Assembly (NCBI GenBank): GCA_002171735.1
Contig: NHDO01000043.1
Coordinates: 9,475 to 43,920, forward strand
Length of the DNA: 34,446 bases
Reading direction: 5' to 3'
Origin: Proteobacteria bacterium TMED61
Lineage (GTDB): Bacteria; Pseudomonadota; Gammaproteobacteria; Arenicellales; UBA868
The notes below the pieces were generated by a model. It saw only the letters and a program-made list of their open reading frames with translations, did not search any database and was not told the origin of the DNA. A program made the translations under genes and the position numbers. Positions 1 through 10,849 of the stretch are shown here, one piece after another. How positions within the stretch are numbered: the first letter of the stretch is position 1; each line of letters starts with the position of its first letter.

Positions 1-252
1 CACCAGATCAAGGTGGTGTTGCCCCGCCCGGACGATGCACCGCCCGTCCCAGAGGTCGTAGGCTGGGCTTGTCCCGATTGTGTCTCAACACCTCCAGCGG
101 GCACCCCTTTTGCCAGTATCGGTACCTTTATGCCGTTATCCTTCCGAGCTGTGCTTGAGAGTGCCCAATTGGCACCTTCGCATTTTATTTCTGCAGCAGG
201 GCCTGCTCTCCCGCCACGTGCACCGCCGTTAGCGGCGAATCTCAACTCGTAG
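1..252 (+). CDS. C-terminal part of a small hypothetical protein, possibly DUF2946-like (truncated at window start)
   Basis: Frame open from base 1 (HQIKVVLPRPDD...ACPDC...LPPRAPPLAANLNS*), directly upstream of PCuAC; CxxC plus Pro-rich tail resembles DUF2946. Confidence 0.4.
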   Translation, partial: HQIKVVLPRPDDAPPVPEVVGWACPDCVSTPPAGTPFASIGTFMPLSFRAVLESAQLAPSHFISAAGPALPPRAPPLAANLNS

Positions 253-332
253 TTGTTATCCCCAAAAGGGGTCATGGACCAGTGCCGGCAGTCAGAGCGG
301 CGACTGCCGTCCAACTGAACTGGGAGACCAAC

Positions 333-794
333 ATGACAAAAACAGTTTCTATTCTTCTCGCCATGGTGATGTGCATGGCAGGCGGACCGGTATGGGCCGG
401 TACTTTCGGTATCCACGCGCCCACGGTCCGGATGGTGCCGCCTGGCCAGAGCGTGAGCGCAGCCTTTATGATCCTGCACAATCACGGTATGAAAGACCGG
501 TCTGTCGTCGCGGCATATTCTGATGTGGCTGATGTAGTTGAACTGCACAACCACATCACAGAGGACGGTATGATGAAAATGCGCCGGGTAGATGCGATTG
601 TTGTACCTGGGCACGGTGAAGTAGTGCTGCAACCCGGCGGTTTTCACATGATGCTGATCGGCCTGACCCGCAGCCTAGAGATGGGTGAGAAGGTCGCTAT
701 TGAATTGGAGTTTGCCGACGGCAAACGCCTGTCTTTCGAAGCGCCAGTACAAATGGCGCCAGGGGGACATGATCACGCGAATCACGGCGACTGA
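333..794 (+). CDS. PCuAC-family periplasmic copper chaperone
   Basis: Signal peptide MTKTVSILLAMVMCMAGGPVWA; VELHNHITEDGMMKMRRV...FHMMLIGL metal-binding pattern; His-rich tail. ATG at 333 preferred over ORF-track start. Confidence 0.88.
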   Translation: MTKTVSILLAMVMCMAGGPVWAGTFGIHAPTVRMVPPGQSVSAAFMILHNHGMKDRSVVAAYSDVADVVELHNHITEDGMMKMRRVDAIVVPGHGEVVLQPGGFHMMLIGLTRSLEMGEKVAIELEFADGKRLSFEAPVQMAPGGHDHANHGD

Positions 795-830
795 TCCAGC
801 ACGCCACTGTTTATCTCGGGAGATTAGATC

Positions 831-1430
831 ATGCTGAAATCCTGGTATGTGCCCATACTAGCATTGGCCGCTGCTACCGCGGTCGGCCTCGGTGCCGGTT
901 TATGGTGGCATCAGCGTGGTGTCCAATCGGCCAACCCCTACGAACACCTCGGCGGGGATTTCACGCTGGCGTCGGCGGGCGGCCCGGTGTCGCTGGCGGA
1001 TTATCGGGGTAGGGCGGTAATGCTGTTTTTCGGCTATACCACCTGTCCGGATGTGTGCCCGATGGATCTTGCCAAGATCAGTGCTGTCATCAGTCAGTTA
1101 CCTGAAGAGGAAGCGCAGAAGGTAACGGGACTCTTCGTCAGTGTCGATACTGAACGGGATACACCCCAACGAACGGCGGAGTACGCCGCCTTCTTTCACC
1201 CCCAGATCACAGGGGTCAGCGGATCAGCGCAGGCAGTCGATGCCGTGGCCAAGCAGTATTATGTGTTGTACCAGAAGGTTGAAGACGCAGGTTCCGCTTT
1301 GGGCTACACCGTTGATCATTCCGCTACCACCTATCTCATTGGTCCAAAGGGAAAGGTCCGGAATCTGTTAAAGCACGATGCGACGGTTGCGGAGATGACC
1401 GAAGCGGTGCGTAAAGTGCTTGCCGGATAG
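831..1430 (+). CDS. SCO1/SenC family copper/thioredoxin-fold protein
   Basis: FFGYTTCPDVCPMDL (CxxxC) and later conserved His (VDHSATTYLIGP). Confidence 0.92.
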   Translation: MLKSWYVPILALAAATAVGLGAGLWWHQRGVQSANPYEHLGGDFTLASAGGPVSLADYRGRAVMLFFGYTTCPDVCPMDLAKISAVISQLPEEEAQKVTGLFVSVDTERDTPQRTAEYAAFFHPQITGVSGSAQAVDAVAKQYYVLYQKVEDAGSALGYTVDHSATTYLIGPKGKVRNLLKHDATVAEMTEAVRKVLAG

Positions 1431-1438
1431 AGCTTGCT

Positions 1439-2329
1439 GTGACTATTCGTCTAGAGCAGCAAATTGAGCAGGTAGCCAATGCCCTCGATGCGGCGGGTCT
1501 TTGCTTCGGTCATGGTACCGACAATGCCTTTGATGAGGCCGCCTGGTTGGTACTCGAAGCCTGTGAACTCGACCCCAGTGGTGATGAGGTCCCCTGGGAT
1601 CAGGCGCTGACCGCGGGCCAACAAGCGTCGGTCCAGGCCCTGCTTGAGCGACGGATACAGACCGGTGAGCCTCTGGCGTATCTGGTGAACCGCGCGTGGT
1701 TTGCCGGCCATGATTTCTTTATTGACCCCCGCGCGATCGTGCCCCGTTCTCATATCGGTGAATGGATCCCGGATCGGTTTTCTCCCTGGCGTGTGGAACG
1801 TCCGGCCGCGTTGATCCTTGATTTGTGTACCGGCAGCGGCTGTATCGCGGTAGCGCTCGCGCTGGCGTTTCCCGAGGCGCAGGTCGACGCCAGCGATATC
1901 AGTGCCAGCGCGCTTGAGGTGGCTCAAGCCAACGTAGCGCGCTATGAAGTACAGGAACGCGTGCGGCTACTGCAGGGCGACCTCTTCGACGGACTGGGTC
2001 AAGCCCGTTATGATCTCATCGTGTGTAACCCGCCTTATGTCAGTGACGAGATTATGAATACACTGCCGGGCGAGTATCGCCACGAGCCGGCACTTGCGTT
2101 TGCGGGCGGCAGCAGTGGCCTGGACTTTATCAACCGGTTGCTGGATCAGGCGGGAGACCACCTGACAAAGAGCGGTCTGCTGGTCGTTGAGGCGGGCAGC
2201 GCACGAGACGCGCTCGAAGCGGCGTGGCCGCGTACGCCCTTTACCTGGTTGATGTCGGAAAACGGCGAGGCCGTGGTGTTTGCGATCGAGGCCACAGAGC
2301 TGGTCTCATCGAATCACCCGACGACGTGA
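1439..2329 (+). CDS. prmB: 50S ribosomal protein L3 N5-glutamine methyltransferase
   Basis: ILDLCTGSGCIAVALA SAM motif and VCNPPYV (NPPY) motif; PrmB-like N-terminus; GTG start. Confidence 0.9.
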   Translation: MTIRLEQQIEQVANALDAAGLCFGHGTDNAFDEAAWLVLEACELDPSGDEVPWDQALTAGQQASVQALLERRIQTGEPLAYLVNRAWFAGHDFFIDPRAIVPRSHIGEWIPDRFSPWRVERPAALILDLCTGSGCIAVALALAFPEAQVDASDISASALEVAQANVARYEVQERVRLLQGDLFDGLGQARYDLIVCNPPYVSDEIMNTLPGEYRHEPALAFAGGSSGLDFINRLLDQAGDHLTKSGLLVVEAGSARDALEAAWPRTPFTWLMSENGEAVVFAIEATELVSSNHPTT

Positions 2330-2348
2330 TCCGGGGTTGCCATGCTGA

Positions 2349-2519
2349 TCAGATTTCGATCATCTCAAAGTCCGCTTTGGTGCCGTCGCAGTCGGGGCAC
2401 TTCCAGTCATCGGGAATGTCTTCCCAGCGGGTACCGGGGGCAATGCCTTCTTCGGGAAGTCCCTCGGATTCCTCGTAAACAAAACCACAGATAATGCACA
2501 TGAAGGTTCGATTGGCCAT
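2349..2519 (-). CDS. Rubredoxin, 56 aa
   Basis: Own translation: MANRTFMCIICGFVYEESEGLPEEGIAPGTRWEDIPDDWKCPDCDGTKADFEMIEI; two CxxC knuckles. Below the ORF-track length cut-off. Confidence 0.95.
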   Translation of the reverse strand: MANRTFMCIICGFVYEESEGLPEEGIAPGTRWEDIPDDWKCPDCDGTKADFEMIEI

Positions 2520-2635
2520 TACAAGATCTATAGGGATGCGATATCAGGATCGCGATTCTAGCCTAAGGGCCTCAATCCAGGTTGACGGCTACCCAGAACT
2601 TTCGATTTGCCCAACCTTAGATACGGAGTATTTGC

Positions 2636-3928
2636 ATGAGCAACGACGATCGTCTTTTTGAAAGCGCCTGCGCGGTGATACCGGGTGGAGTAAATTCTCC
2701 GGTTCGCGCGTTCAAATCCGTCGGCGGAACCCCGGTGTTTATCGATCATGCCAAGGGCCCGTTTCTGTACGGCGCGAACGGCCAGCGCTACATCGATTAT
2801 GTGGGTTCCTGGGGACCGATGATTCTCGGTCACGCTGACCCAGATGTTGTCGAGGCGGTGCAATCGGCTGCCGCGCAGGGGCTGAGTTTCGGCGCGCCAA
2901 CAGCGCTTGAGACAGAGCTTGCTAATCTTGTGTGTCAGGCGGTTCCGTCGATGGATCAGGTGCGCATGGTGAATTCTGGAACCGAGGCGACCATGAGCGC
3001 GATCCGACTCGCTCGTGGCTACACCGGTCGCGACACGCTGATCAAGTTCGAGGGTTGCTACCACGGACACGCCGACAGCCTCCTGGTCAAAGCAGGGTCG
3101 GGGGCGCTCACGCTGGGGATTCCGACCTCCCCGGGGGTCCCGCAAGATGCTGCCCGCCACACGTTGACCCTTCAGTTCAACAATATCGACGAGATCGAGC
3201 GGGTGTTTGCCGAGTCGGGTGAGGAGATTGCAGCGGTCATCGTCGAGCCCGTTACCGGAAACATGAATTGCATCGCACCTGCTCCGGGCTTTCTTGAGGC
3301 ACTGCGCACGGTCTGTGACCGAAGTGGTGCAGTGCTGATTTTCGACGAGGTGATGACGGGTTTTCGCGTTGGGTTGGGCGGGGCTCAGGGGCTTTACGGT
3401 ATCCAACCTGACCTTACTACGCTTGGCAAGGTGCTCGGCGGCGGATTACCGGTAGGCGCTTTTGGCGGGCGCGCTGAGATCATGGCGCGCCTTGCGCCAC
3501 TTGGGCCGGTGTATCAGGCCGGCACCCTGTCGGGCAACCCTCTGGCCATGACCGCCGGTATTGCGACATTACAAAAGGTTGCGGCACCAGGATTTTTCGA
3601 CAAGCTCACCGAGCGCACGCAGACATTGGTTGCCGGCCTTGCCCGGGTAGCAGCGGTTGCGGGCGTGCCGCTGGCAACAGAATCGGTCGGCGGCATGTTC
3701 GGCCTCTTTTTTACGGACAACGACCGCGTCAGTTCGTTTGCCGAAGTGATGGCATGTGACAGTGATCGCTTTTCAAGATTTTTTCACGGCATGCTGGAAC
3801 GAGGGGTATACCTTGCCCCATCCGCTTTTGAAGCAGGCTTTGTCTCCATTACTCACACAGATGCCGAGATCGATGAAACTCTCGCTGCCGCGGCCGAGGT
3901 GTTCGGTGAGCTCAGTTCAGAAAGTTGA
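2636..3928 (+). CDS. hemL: Glutamate-1-semialdehyde 2,1-aminomutase
   Basis: [49 protein letters not shown]. Confidence 0.97.
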   Translation: MSNDDRLFESACAVIPGGVNSPVRAFKSVGGTPVFIDHAKGPFLYGANGQRYIDYVGSWGPMILGHADPDVVEAVQSAAAQGLSFGAPTALETELANLVCQAVPSMDQVRMVNSGTEATMSAIRLARGYTGRDTLIKFEGCYHGHADSLLVKAGSGALTLGIPTSPGVPQDAARHTLTLQFNNIDEIERVFAESGEEIAAVIVEPVTGNMNCIAPAPGFLEALRTVCDRSGAVLIFDEVMTGFRVGLGGAQGLYGIQPDLTTLGKVLGGGLPVGAFGGRAEIMARLAPLGPVYQAGTLSGNPLAMTAGIATLQKVAAPGFFDKLTERTQTLVAGLARVAAVAGVPLATESVGGMFGLFFTDNDRVSSFAEVMACDSDRFSRFFHGMLERGVYLAPSAFEAGFVSITHTDAEIDETLAAAAEVFGELSSES

Positions 3929-4472
3929 TTGAAAGCGGGTAGTGCGCCGGGAGGTTGATTGAAGCGCGCCAGCCATTTCGTAGCAGCACGATGACGTGGA
4001 ACAAGGCGATGATGCAGAGCAATATAAATCCCACAAAGAAGAAGACCAGGATCAGGGCGCTGACGTAGAAGATACTGATCGTCAGGGCAAAGTTCAGGGC
4101 TGCCCGCCCGTTTACATCCAGCCCGTGTCCATGTCGTCGCCAGAGCAGCCACAGGATCCATGGCCCGAGCAGATGACCCAAGGGAGCGCCGGCGTACGCT
4201 GAGAGCCCGGAAAGGTGCAGTACGACGACCCGCCAGTCAGGAGAGGCGGTTTGCTGCAGCGGTTGCTCGACTGCAATCGGCGTTGATCTCGCCAGGCCGA
4301 TAATTCCCGTCATCGCCGCAAGTGATGCGAACGCCAGAGCAAGAATCACGGCGGAAAAGGATGCCACCGGCAGGCCTGGCACAGGCAGCACCACGGCAGC
4401 CAGCCCGGCGGCGGCGAGCAAAGCAAGCCCCGCACCCAGCGCTAAAAAGCTGATGCAGACGAACTTCAGCAT
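3912..4472 (-). CDS. DUF4870-like membrane protein
   Basis: C-terminal region [28 protein letters not shown]...[11 protein letters not shown] with hydrophobic helices. Confidence 0.7.
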   Translation of the reverse strand: MLKFVCISFLALGAGLALLAAAGLAAVVLPVPGLPVASFSAVILALAFASLAAMTGIIGLARSTPIAVEQPLQQTASPDWRVVVLHLSGLSAYAGAPLGHLLGPWILWLLWRRHGHGLDVNGRAALNFALTISIFYVSALILVFFFVGFILLCIIALFHVIVLLRNGWRASINLPAHYPLSINFLN

Positions 4473-4555
4473 GACACCGGCGAGTGCTCAGGACTCACGG
4501 GTATAACGAGAAGCGTTCTGTCTCAGGCTGCCTCGGGCAGCCAATCGACGCAAGA

Positions 4556-4768
4556 TTAATCGACGGGTGAAACGTCTTCCGCTGCGGGACCCTTGTCACG
4601 GGTCGTCAGAGTAAATTCAACACGCTGTCCTTCGTTCAGAGTTTTGAATCCTTCTCCTCGAATCTCACGGTAGTGAACAAATACATCGTCTCCACCTTCC
4701 TGCTCAATAAAGCCGAAGCCTTTTCTTTCATTGAACCACTTTACGGTTCCGGTATGTCGTTCCGACAT
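4556..4768 (-). CDS. Cold-shock domain protein (CspA family)
   Basis: [27 protein letters not shown]; Met at 4766-4768 fits family start. Confidence 0.95.
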   Translation of the reverse strand: MSERHTGTVKWFNERKGFGFIEQEGGDDVFVHYREIRGEGFKTLNEGQRVEFTLTTRDKGPAAEDVSPVD

Positions 4769-4870
4769 GAACTCCTCCACTAAGGTGACTACAAACAATC
4801 CAGGGACTTTGTTTCATTAACTTTCATCCCCTACGCGCATTGTATCCGTGTTGTGGTCGGGTGCAACACC

Positions 4871-5857
4871 CTAAAAATTTTCAACCCCACTTTTTTGACA
4901 AAACCTGCGTAAGGTAAAAGGAAAGCGTGATTCCTGAGAGGAACAAGACGCGGCCTGATCAAACCAGTCCTCGATAAGTCTAAAAGAAATGGAAATGGAC
5001 GGCGGCGGTACAAAAAGACCCTGGTCCATGCGTATGGTAATTTCTTCACGGCTGAGCCAGAGTGCGTCTTCCAGTTCGTGATCATTTAGACTGATTCGAT
5101 CATTGCCGGCTTCTGCGTGGTAGCCCAGCATCAGGGAGCCGGGGAAGGGCCACGGTTGCGATGAGTGATAACGCGCAGCGGTCACATCGATGCCCGTTTC
5201 TTCAGCAACTTCTCGAACTACGGCCTGCTCAGCACTTTCACCCGGCTCCACGAACCCGGCGATCGTGGAATACCGATTCGAAGGCCATTCCGGTTTACGG
5301 CCAAAGAGTGCACGGTCTTCCCGTTGTACCAATACGATGATGGCAGGATCTGTGCGCGGATAGTGGGTCTCACCACACTGCGCTTCGCTACACAATCGAA
5401 TGTGACCGCCCTGGTCGATGTGTGTGGCACTGCCGCAGGAGCTGCAGAAGCGGTAGCGATGGTGCCAGGCAGCCATCGCCTGGGCATAGCTCAGCAGTGT
5501 CGCCTGGGCATTGCTGACTTCCCGCGCCAGCGTCCGTAAACCGGCGAAGCCTTCGGTCGTCTTGGGCAGGTTATGATCCAGGAGCAGCGCGAAATAGGAC
5601 GTGTTGTCCTCCTCGCCCAGATAAACAGATGCCTCACACTTCCCAAAACGATCCGTGACTTCCCGAGGTGTCAGCCAGGCTGGGCGCTGCGGATCGGCCT
5701 CATCCACGGCGATGCGCAGGTGATGAATCCCGATAAAGCGTGCGCGTTCGCCGGCTGCTCGTTCTGCAATCACGTCGGGATCCAGACGCAGCAGCGCGCT
5801 CCGATCCAGCATGTGACTGGTCAACAGGTTGAGCCGACTTCGTTGAAGATGGTCCAT
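4871..5857 (-). CDS. nudC: NADH pyrophosphatase / Nudix hydrolase
   Basis: Zn motif CSSCG...CSEAQC; Nudix box GFVEPGESAEQAVVREVAEETGI; SQPWPFPGSLMLGY. Start chosen at MDHLQRS. Confidence 0.93.
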   Translation of the reverse strand: MDHLQRSRLNLLTSHMLDRSALLRLDPDVIAERAAGERARFIGIHHLRIAVDEADPQRPAWLTPREVTDRFGKCEASVYLGEEDNTSYFALLLDHNLPKTTEGFAGLRTLAREVSNAQATLLSYAQAMAAWHHRYRFCSSCGSATHIDQGGHIRLCSEAQCGETHYPRTDPAIIVLVQREDRALFGRKPEWPSNRYSTIAGFVEPGESAEQAVVREVAEETGIDVTAARYHSSQPWPFPGSLMLGYHAEAGNDRISLNDHELEDALWLSREEITIRMDQGLFVPPPSISISFRLIEDWFDQAASCSSQESRFPFTLRRFCQKSGVENF

Positions 5858-6010
5858 AAAAGAACGCAGTAGTGATGTGACAGGCCAAAGGGTACTACAG
5901 TCGGCTTTGGTGGATGTGCGGCTTTGGTTAAAATCAGCCCCCGTCACAGGCTTCGTCTATGCGTGAACGCCGCATGGATGTCCTGCTTTATCCAACATCT
6001 GGTTCCCGTT

Positions 6011-7747
6011 ATGCGCAATGAGGTTTGTCAGCTGCTTAGTGATGCACTGGTGTCTCTGGTGGACGAAGGCGTATTGCCGGACACATTGGATACCGATGTC
6101 CAGGTCGAAAGATCACGCGGCCAGGAACACGGTGACTTTGCCAGCAACCTGGCGATGGTGCTGGCCAAGCGCGCAGGTCTGAAGCCACGTGACCTGGCTG
6201 AAAAAATCTGTGCCGCTTTGCCTGCGACTCAGTTGCTGTCGCGTGCCGAGGTCGCGGGTCCGGGCTTTATCAATTTGTTTCTGTCGCCGTCTTCTTACCA
6301 GGCTTTGCCCGACGAGATCCGTTTGCGTGGTGAGACCTATGGCACGAGCAACGCCGGTGCTGGTGAAAAAGTCATGGTCGAGTTTGTTTCGGCCAATCCG
6401 ACGGGGCCGCTGCACGTTGGGCACGGCCGAGGCGCGGCTTACGGTGATGCACTTGCACGGGTATTGCGCGCAGCGGGTTACGAAGCGTTCAGCGAGTATT
6501 ACATCAATGACGCCGGCCGGCAGATGGATATCCTCGCGCTCAGTGTCTGGTTGCGATACCTGGAACTGTGCGGAGAAACGCTGCCCTTCCCAAGATCTGC
6601 ATACCAGGGAGATTACATCTTCGATATCGCGGCCACCCTGCACCGTGAAGATGGGGCTCAGTACGGCACCGATGGCGAGGTGCTTTTCGCCGAATTGCCC
6701 GAAGAGGATGATTCGTTGCTGGATACGCTGATCTCGCGGGCGCAACTTGCCCTTGGTGATGATGGTTTCAGGCGTATCCACGGGCTTGCCCGCGATACAC
6801 TGGTCGAGGATATTCGTTCAGATCTTGAGAAATTTGGCGTGTCATACGAGAACTGGTTTTCGGAGCGGAGCCTGATTAACAGTGGTGCGGTTGGGGACGC
6901 CATTGCATCGCTCAAGGAAACTGGGTTTCTCTATGAGCGCGAAGGGGCATGGTGGTTTCGCAGCAGTGATTTTGGTGATGAAAAAGACCGGGTGGTGCTT
7001 CGTGCCAACGGCAACCACACCTACTTCGCCACCGACATCGCCTATCACCGCGACAAAATTCTGCGCGGCTTTTCGCACGTGATCAACATTTGGGGTGCCG
7101 ATCACCACGGGTACATCAAGCGGGTAAAGGGATCGATGTCGGCTTTAGGTCTTGATCCAGACGATCTCAGCGTACTGCTGGTGCAATTTGCTGTGCTGTA
7201 CCGGGGCGGCGCTAAGGTCTCGATGTCTACTCGCAGCGGCGAGTTCGTGACGCTGCGTGAACTGCGCGAAGAGGTTGGCTGCGATGCAGCACGCTTCTTC
7301 TATGCGCTGCGAAAACCCGACCAGCATATGGATTTTGATCTTGATCTCGCCAAGTCACAATCCAGTGATAACCCGGTTTACTACGTACAGTACGCCCACG
7401 CGCGTATCTGCAGCGTTTTTCGACAGTTGGCAGAAAAAAATATCGATGCAGATCTTGCCGCGGCTGACCACAGCCTGCTGACGGAACCCCGTGAGGCTGA
7501 CCTGCTGCAAAAGTTGTCGCGCTATCCGGAGGTCGTCGAGTCCGCAGCCGGCGCTTACGAGCCCCACCAAGTGGCCTACTACCTTCGCGAACTTGCCAAT
7601 GATTTTCATACCTACTACAACGCGCACCCGTTCATTGCTGCCGAGGCGGATCTTCGCCTTGCCCGGCTCTCGTTGATTGATGCCACGAGACAGGTTATTG
7701 CCAACGCGCTTGATCTGCTGGGCGTCACTTCGCCAGAGCGCATGTAG
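6011..7747 (+). CDS. argS: Arginyl-tRNA synthetase
   Basis: EFVSANPTGPLHVGHGRGAAYGDAL, MSTRSGEFVTL; ends ...GVTSPERM; start at MRNEVCQ. Confidence 0.97.
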   Translation: MRNEVCQLLSDALVSLVDEGVLPDTLDTDVQVERSRGQEHGDFASNLAMVLAKRAGLKPRDLAEKICAALPATQLLSRAEVAGPGFINLFLSPSSYQALPDEIRLRGETYGTSNAGAGEKVMVEFVSANPTGPLHVGHGRGAAYGDALARVLRAAGYEAFSEYYINDAGRQMDILALSVWLRYLELCGETLPFPRSAYQGDYIFDIAATLHREDGAQYGTDGEVLFAELPEEDDSLLDTLISRAQLALGDDGFRRIHGLARDTLVEDIRSDLEKFGVSYENWFSERSLINSGAVGDAIASLKETGFLYEREGAWWFRSSDFGDEKDRVVLRANGNHTYFATDIAYHRDKILRGFSHVINIWGADHHGYIKRVKGSMSALGLDPDDLSVLLVQFAVLYRGGAKVSMSTRSGEFVTLRELREEVGCDAARFFYALRKPDQHMDFDLDLAKSQSSDNPVYYVQYAHARICSVFRQLAEKNIDADLAAADHSLLTEPREADLLQKLSRYPEVVESAAGAYEPHQVAYYLRELANDFHTYYNAHPFIAAEADLRLARLSLIDATRQVIANALDLLGVTSPERM

Positions 7748-7750
7748 CCA

Positions 7751-8371
7751 ATGACTCGGAACATCCGCACCCGAAAAGCGGACGGGGACTCACGCCTGGG
7801 CTACGATGTGGTGCTGATGGTGCTGGGGATTGCGGTCGGCGTGGTCGGCGTGGCGCTCTATCAGGGCGCCACGAGTGGAGATCCCGACCGGATGGGGGCC
7901 GGCATCAGTGAGCTGCTGCGCTCGTCGGATACCCGGCACGTTGAGCTCGAGCCGGCAGCAGTGGTCAGCGCCGGTGTAGAAACTCCCGCTCGCGCCAGTT
8001 TCGATTTTTATACGGTATTGCCGGAGATCGAACACGTTATTCCGGAGGCTGATGCATCAGACCCATCGGAGCAAAAGACTGTAGCTGAGGATCCAACCGA
8101 AAAGCCAAAAGACACTGGGGCCTCGCAGAGTTTCTATATGCTGCAAGCCGCTTCTTACGATAACCGCCGTGAGGCGGAGCGTATGAAGGCGCGTCTTGCG
8201 ATCGCCGGTTTTGCTCCCAGTATCCAGCACATCTCTGTGCAGGGCCAGGGCGATTTCTTCCGGGTCCGTGTTGGCCCTTATCCGTCGATGGAGACCATGG
8301 AGAGTGCGAACCGCGTACTGGCAGATCTGAAAATTAGGGCGCTGCGCTTGAAGGTATCTCGCCAGCCCTAA
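7751..8371 (+). CDS. SPOR-domain membrane protein (FtsN-like)
   Basis: Single TM near N-terminus; C-terminal SFYMLQAASYDNRREAERMKARLAIAG...FFRVRVGPYPS. Confidence 0.85.
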   Translation: MTRNIRTRKADGDSRLGYDVVLMVLGIAVGVVGVALYQGATSGDPDRMGAGISELLRSSDTRHVELEPAAVVSAGVETPARASFDFYTVLPEIEHVIPEADASDPSEQKTVAEDPTEKPKDTGASQSFYMLQAASYDNRREAERMKARLAIAGFAPSIQHISVQGQGDFFRVRVGPYPSMETMESANRVLADLKIRALRLKVSRQP

Positions 8372-8384
8372 AGCTCAAACCTGT

Positions 8385-9437
8385 CTAGTGCCGTGCCTGT
8401 AGCCAGCCAGCGACTGCCGGCGGTACTTTCTCCTGTGCGCTGCGGCTGACATAGATCCCGATGTGACCCCCGTCGAACGTGAGCTCGCTGTAGTCTGTAC
8501 TGGCCACATGATCTGCCAGCACACTTGAGGCCGATGCTGGCACCAGGTGGTCCGCAAGAGCATATACGTTGAGCACCGGACAGCGGATGTCGCCAAGGTC
8601 GACGACTTTGTCATCGAGAATCAGCTCGCCGCGAACCAATGCATTGCGCTGGAAGAGTGCCCCCACGAATTCACAGAAAGCCCGTCCTGCCTGGTCAGGA
8701 CTGTCCGCGATCCAGCGTTCCATTCGGGCGAAGGTGCTAAGACCTTCAGGGTTGTCGGCGAGATCAGCCAGATCGAGGTACTTTTTTGATCCCAGGCGAA
8801 AGGGCTGCAGCGACACGAACAGGGCGTTTAGGAGAGATCCTGGCACGTTGCCGTAACAGCCGACCAGTCTGTCCAGATCCACTTTGCGCACCCAGCTGGA
8901 TAGCACGTTATCCTCAGTCTGAAAGTCGACCGGGGTGACCATGGTGACAAGGTTGCGTACTTTGTGACCATAAAGTGCCGTGTAGCACAGAGTGAAAGTC
9001 CCCCCCTGGCAGACACCCAGTAGGTTCACGGTACTTTCGTTGCGAAGACGACTGACGGTGTCGACGCACTCATCCAGCATGCGGCAGGCATAATCGGCGA
9101 AACTCCGGTTTTGGTCTTCCGCCAAAGGGTCCTCCCATTCGATGAGAAAGACATCCAGTCCCGCCGCAATAAGTTGTGCGATCGTAGAGCGGCCAGGTTC
9201 TAGATCGAGCACCCAGGGCCGGTTTACCAGCGCATAGACGATAAGAACCGCACATTGATTTTCTCGCACTGCCCCCGAGTTATAGCGCAGCAGTCGGAAG
9301 CCTTCTCCGGCGAGTACTGTTTCATGGGGACTGGCACCAATATCCGGCAGACCGATCTTGGCCAGTTGGCCGGCACTTTGCGTTAGCCGCTCCGTCAGCA
9401 GGGCAAGTTCCGGGCCAAATTTTTCCGGCAACTTCAT
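8385..9437 (-). CDS. phaC: Class III poly(3-hydroxyalkanoate) synthase subunit PhaC
   Basis: Lipase-like box LLGVCQGGTF, VYALVNRPWVLDLEPGRS, FDGGHIGIYVS; next to PhaE. Confidence 0.93.
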   Translation of the reverse strand: MKLPEKFGPELALLTERLTQSAGQLAKIGLPDIGASPHETVLAGEGFRLLRYNSGAVRENQCAVLIVYALVNRPWVLDLEPGRSTIAQLIAAGLDVFLIEWEDPLAEDQNRSFADYACRMLDECVDTVSRLRNESTVNLLGVCQGGTFTLCYTALYGHKVRNLVTMVTPVDFQTEDNVLSSWVRKVDLDRLVGCYGNVPGSLLNALFVSLQPFRLGSKKYLDLADLADNPEGLSTFARMERWIADSPDQAGRAFCEFVGALFQRNALVRGELILDDKVVDLGDIRCPVLNVYALADHLVPASASSVLADHVASTDYSELTFDGGHIGIYVSRSAQEKVPPAVAGWLQARH

Positions 9438-10222
9438 AGCTTGGGCTGACGTTGCCTGTTAGTGGAAGCAGCTTTCTTGCGACTCGCTTTTTTACGTTTG
9501 CCCGAAGCGCGCACCGCCTCAGTCTTTTGTCTATCTGGAGTGCTTGCGCGAGGCGGGGTCTTGGCCTTTGTGCTCGATTGCTTTTTCTTTCCGACCTTGG
9601 CGGTGCGTTTTTTGGGCGGAGCTGTATGCGCACCCTCGGCCTTGCGCAGTGTTTCAAGATCAGCACGCAGCCTGGCCTCGCGGGCTTGCGCGGCAGCAAG
9701 CTCGTCCTTGAGCACCGCGGAGTCTTGGAGTGGCGGTGCCGAACCGGTGCCACAGGCGAGCAGCAGAGATACCTGGGCGTTAATGAGTTCGCTGACGAGA
9801 TCTGCGTAGCGTTCGCTAGCGCCTTGTTGGGCAAAGGCTTGTTCACCACAGCTTACCCAAAGATCGTAGATTCCGCGAAGATCCTGAGGCGCAGAGTCGT
9901 CACTGAGGGCCTGGCGCAGGGCGTTCAAGGTATCGGACCCGATCTCAAGCCAGGCAGCGTGTAGAGCAGAAGTTGCAGCGCGGCAGCGCTGCGCAGCCGA
10001 TTCCCAAGGCGCGTCGCGCTCCAAGTGAGTTGGCAAACCCTCCAGCCCGAGCGGTGAGGCGATACCAGGGGGCGCTGTCCCTGCCATGGCCTGCAGCCAG
10101 TCTACGGGATCGGGTAGCTTGACCTGCGGCATGCCCAGCTGGGCTTTTTGCAAATGGTCACAAAGCAGTTGATGCAGTCCGAGGATGGCGGATGCCCAAT
10201 CGGTCGATGCATCTGGATTCAT
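9434..10222 (-). CDS. phaE: Class III PHA synthase subunit PhaE, Lys/Arg/Ala-rich C-terminus
   Basis: Upstream of and overlapping phaC by 4 bp; WLQAMAGTAPPGI... and basic tail. Confidence 0.8.
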   Translation of the reverse strand: MNPDASTDWASAILGLHQLLCDHLQKAQLGMPQVKLPDPVDWLQAMAGTAPPGIASPLGLEGLPTHLERDAPWESAAQRCRAATSALHAAWLEIGSDTLNALRQALSDDSAPQDLRGIYDLWVSCGEQAFAQQGASERYADLVSELINAQVSLLLACGTGSAPPLQDSAVLKDELAAAQAREARLRADLETLRKAEGAHTAPPKKRTAKVGKKKQSSTKAKTPPRASTPDRQKTEAVRASGKRKKASRKKAASTNRQRQPKL

Positions 10223-10397
10223 TCAGTGATTCTAGTTCAGCAGGCCCGGTTTTCCCGACGGGAATTTTCAACTGACTTTCGGTATATGTTGCCCTGCACC
10301 TTAAACTTCTGAAAAAATCCAGTTATATGAGAGAGATATACTAGGATATAGAATATTTAAGATACTGAAAAATATAGTAAAACTAAAAATATAACAA

Positions 10398-10441
10398 TTG
10401 TTGCACTGCAACAAATTTTCTGGTATTGTGCACTGCAACAA
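10398..10441. promoter_or_regulatory. Two tandem palindromic operators, candidate PhaR sites
   Basis: Perfect 17-bp palindrome TTGTTGCACTGCAACAA (10398-10414) and TTGTGCACTGCAACAA (10426-10441), upstream of the phasin gene. Confidence 0.75.
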
Positions 10442-10477
10442 AGTATTTTTCGCCCGTAAATTGACGAGGACAAACAG

Positions 10478-10849
10478 ATGAATGCAAACATTACCGAGAC
10501 CTATGAAACTGCTGCAAAGGCTGCCAACAGCGCCGGCCAGTTGGTGGTAAAAAACATTGAAAGGATGATTGAATTGCAAATGGGGTCTGCCAAGATCTAC
10601 GCCGAGGCACTTTTGAACAACGCCCGCGAAGCCCTTGAAGTAAAAGACGCGCAGTCCGCGCGGTCCTATTTCGAAAAGCAGCCTGAAGTGGTTCGTGGCA
10701 TCGTTCAGAGAATGACCAAAGACTCTGGCGAGATCATGGAACTTGGCCGGGCCTACGCGGACGAAGCCCAGACCTTGTTCACGAAGTCGGCTACCGACCT
10801 CGGCGCCGTAGTTCAGGACGATATCAAAGCTGCCAAAAAAGGCGCTTAA
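10478..10849 (+). CDS. Phasin family protein
   Basis: Helical, ...KNIERMIELQMGSAKIYAEALLNNAREALEVKDAQSARSYFEKQPE...; within PHA locus. Confidence 0.85.
   Translation: MNANITETYETAAKAANSAGQLVVKNIERMIELQMGSAKIYAEALLNNAREALEVKDAQSARSYFEKQPEVVRGIVQRMTKDSGEIMELGRAYADEAQTLFTKSATDLGAVVQDDIKAAKKGA

Noticed and set aside
2558-3406. 282-aa minus-strand ORF
   Set aside because: Antisense to well-supported hemL; basic, low-complexity shadow ORF
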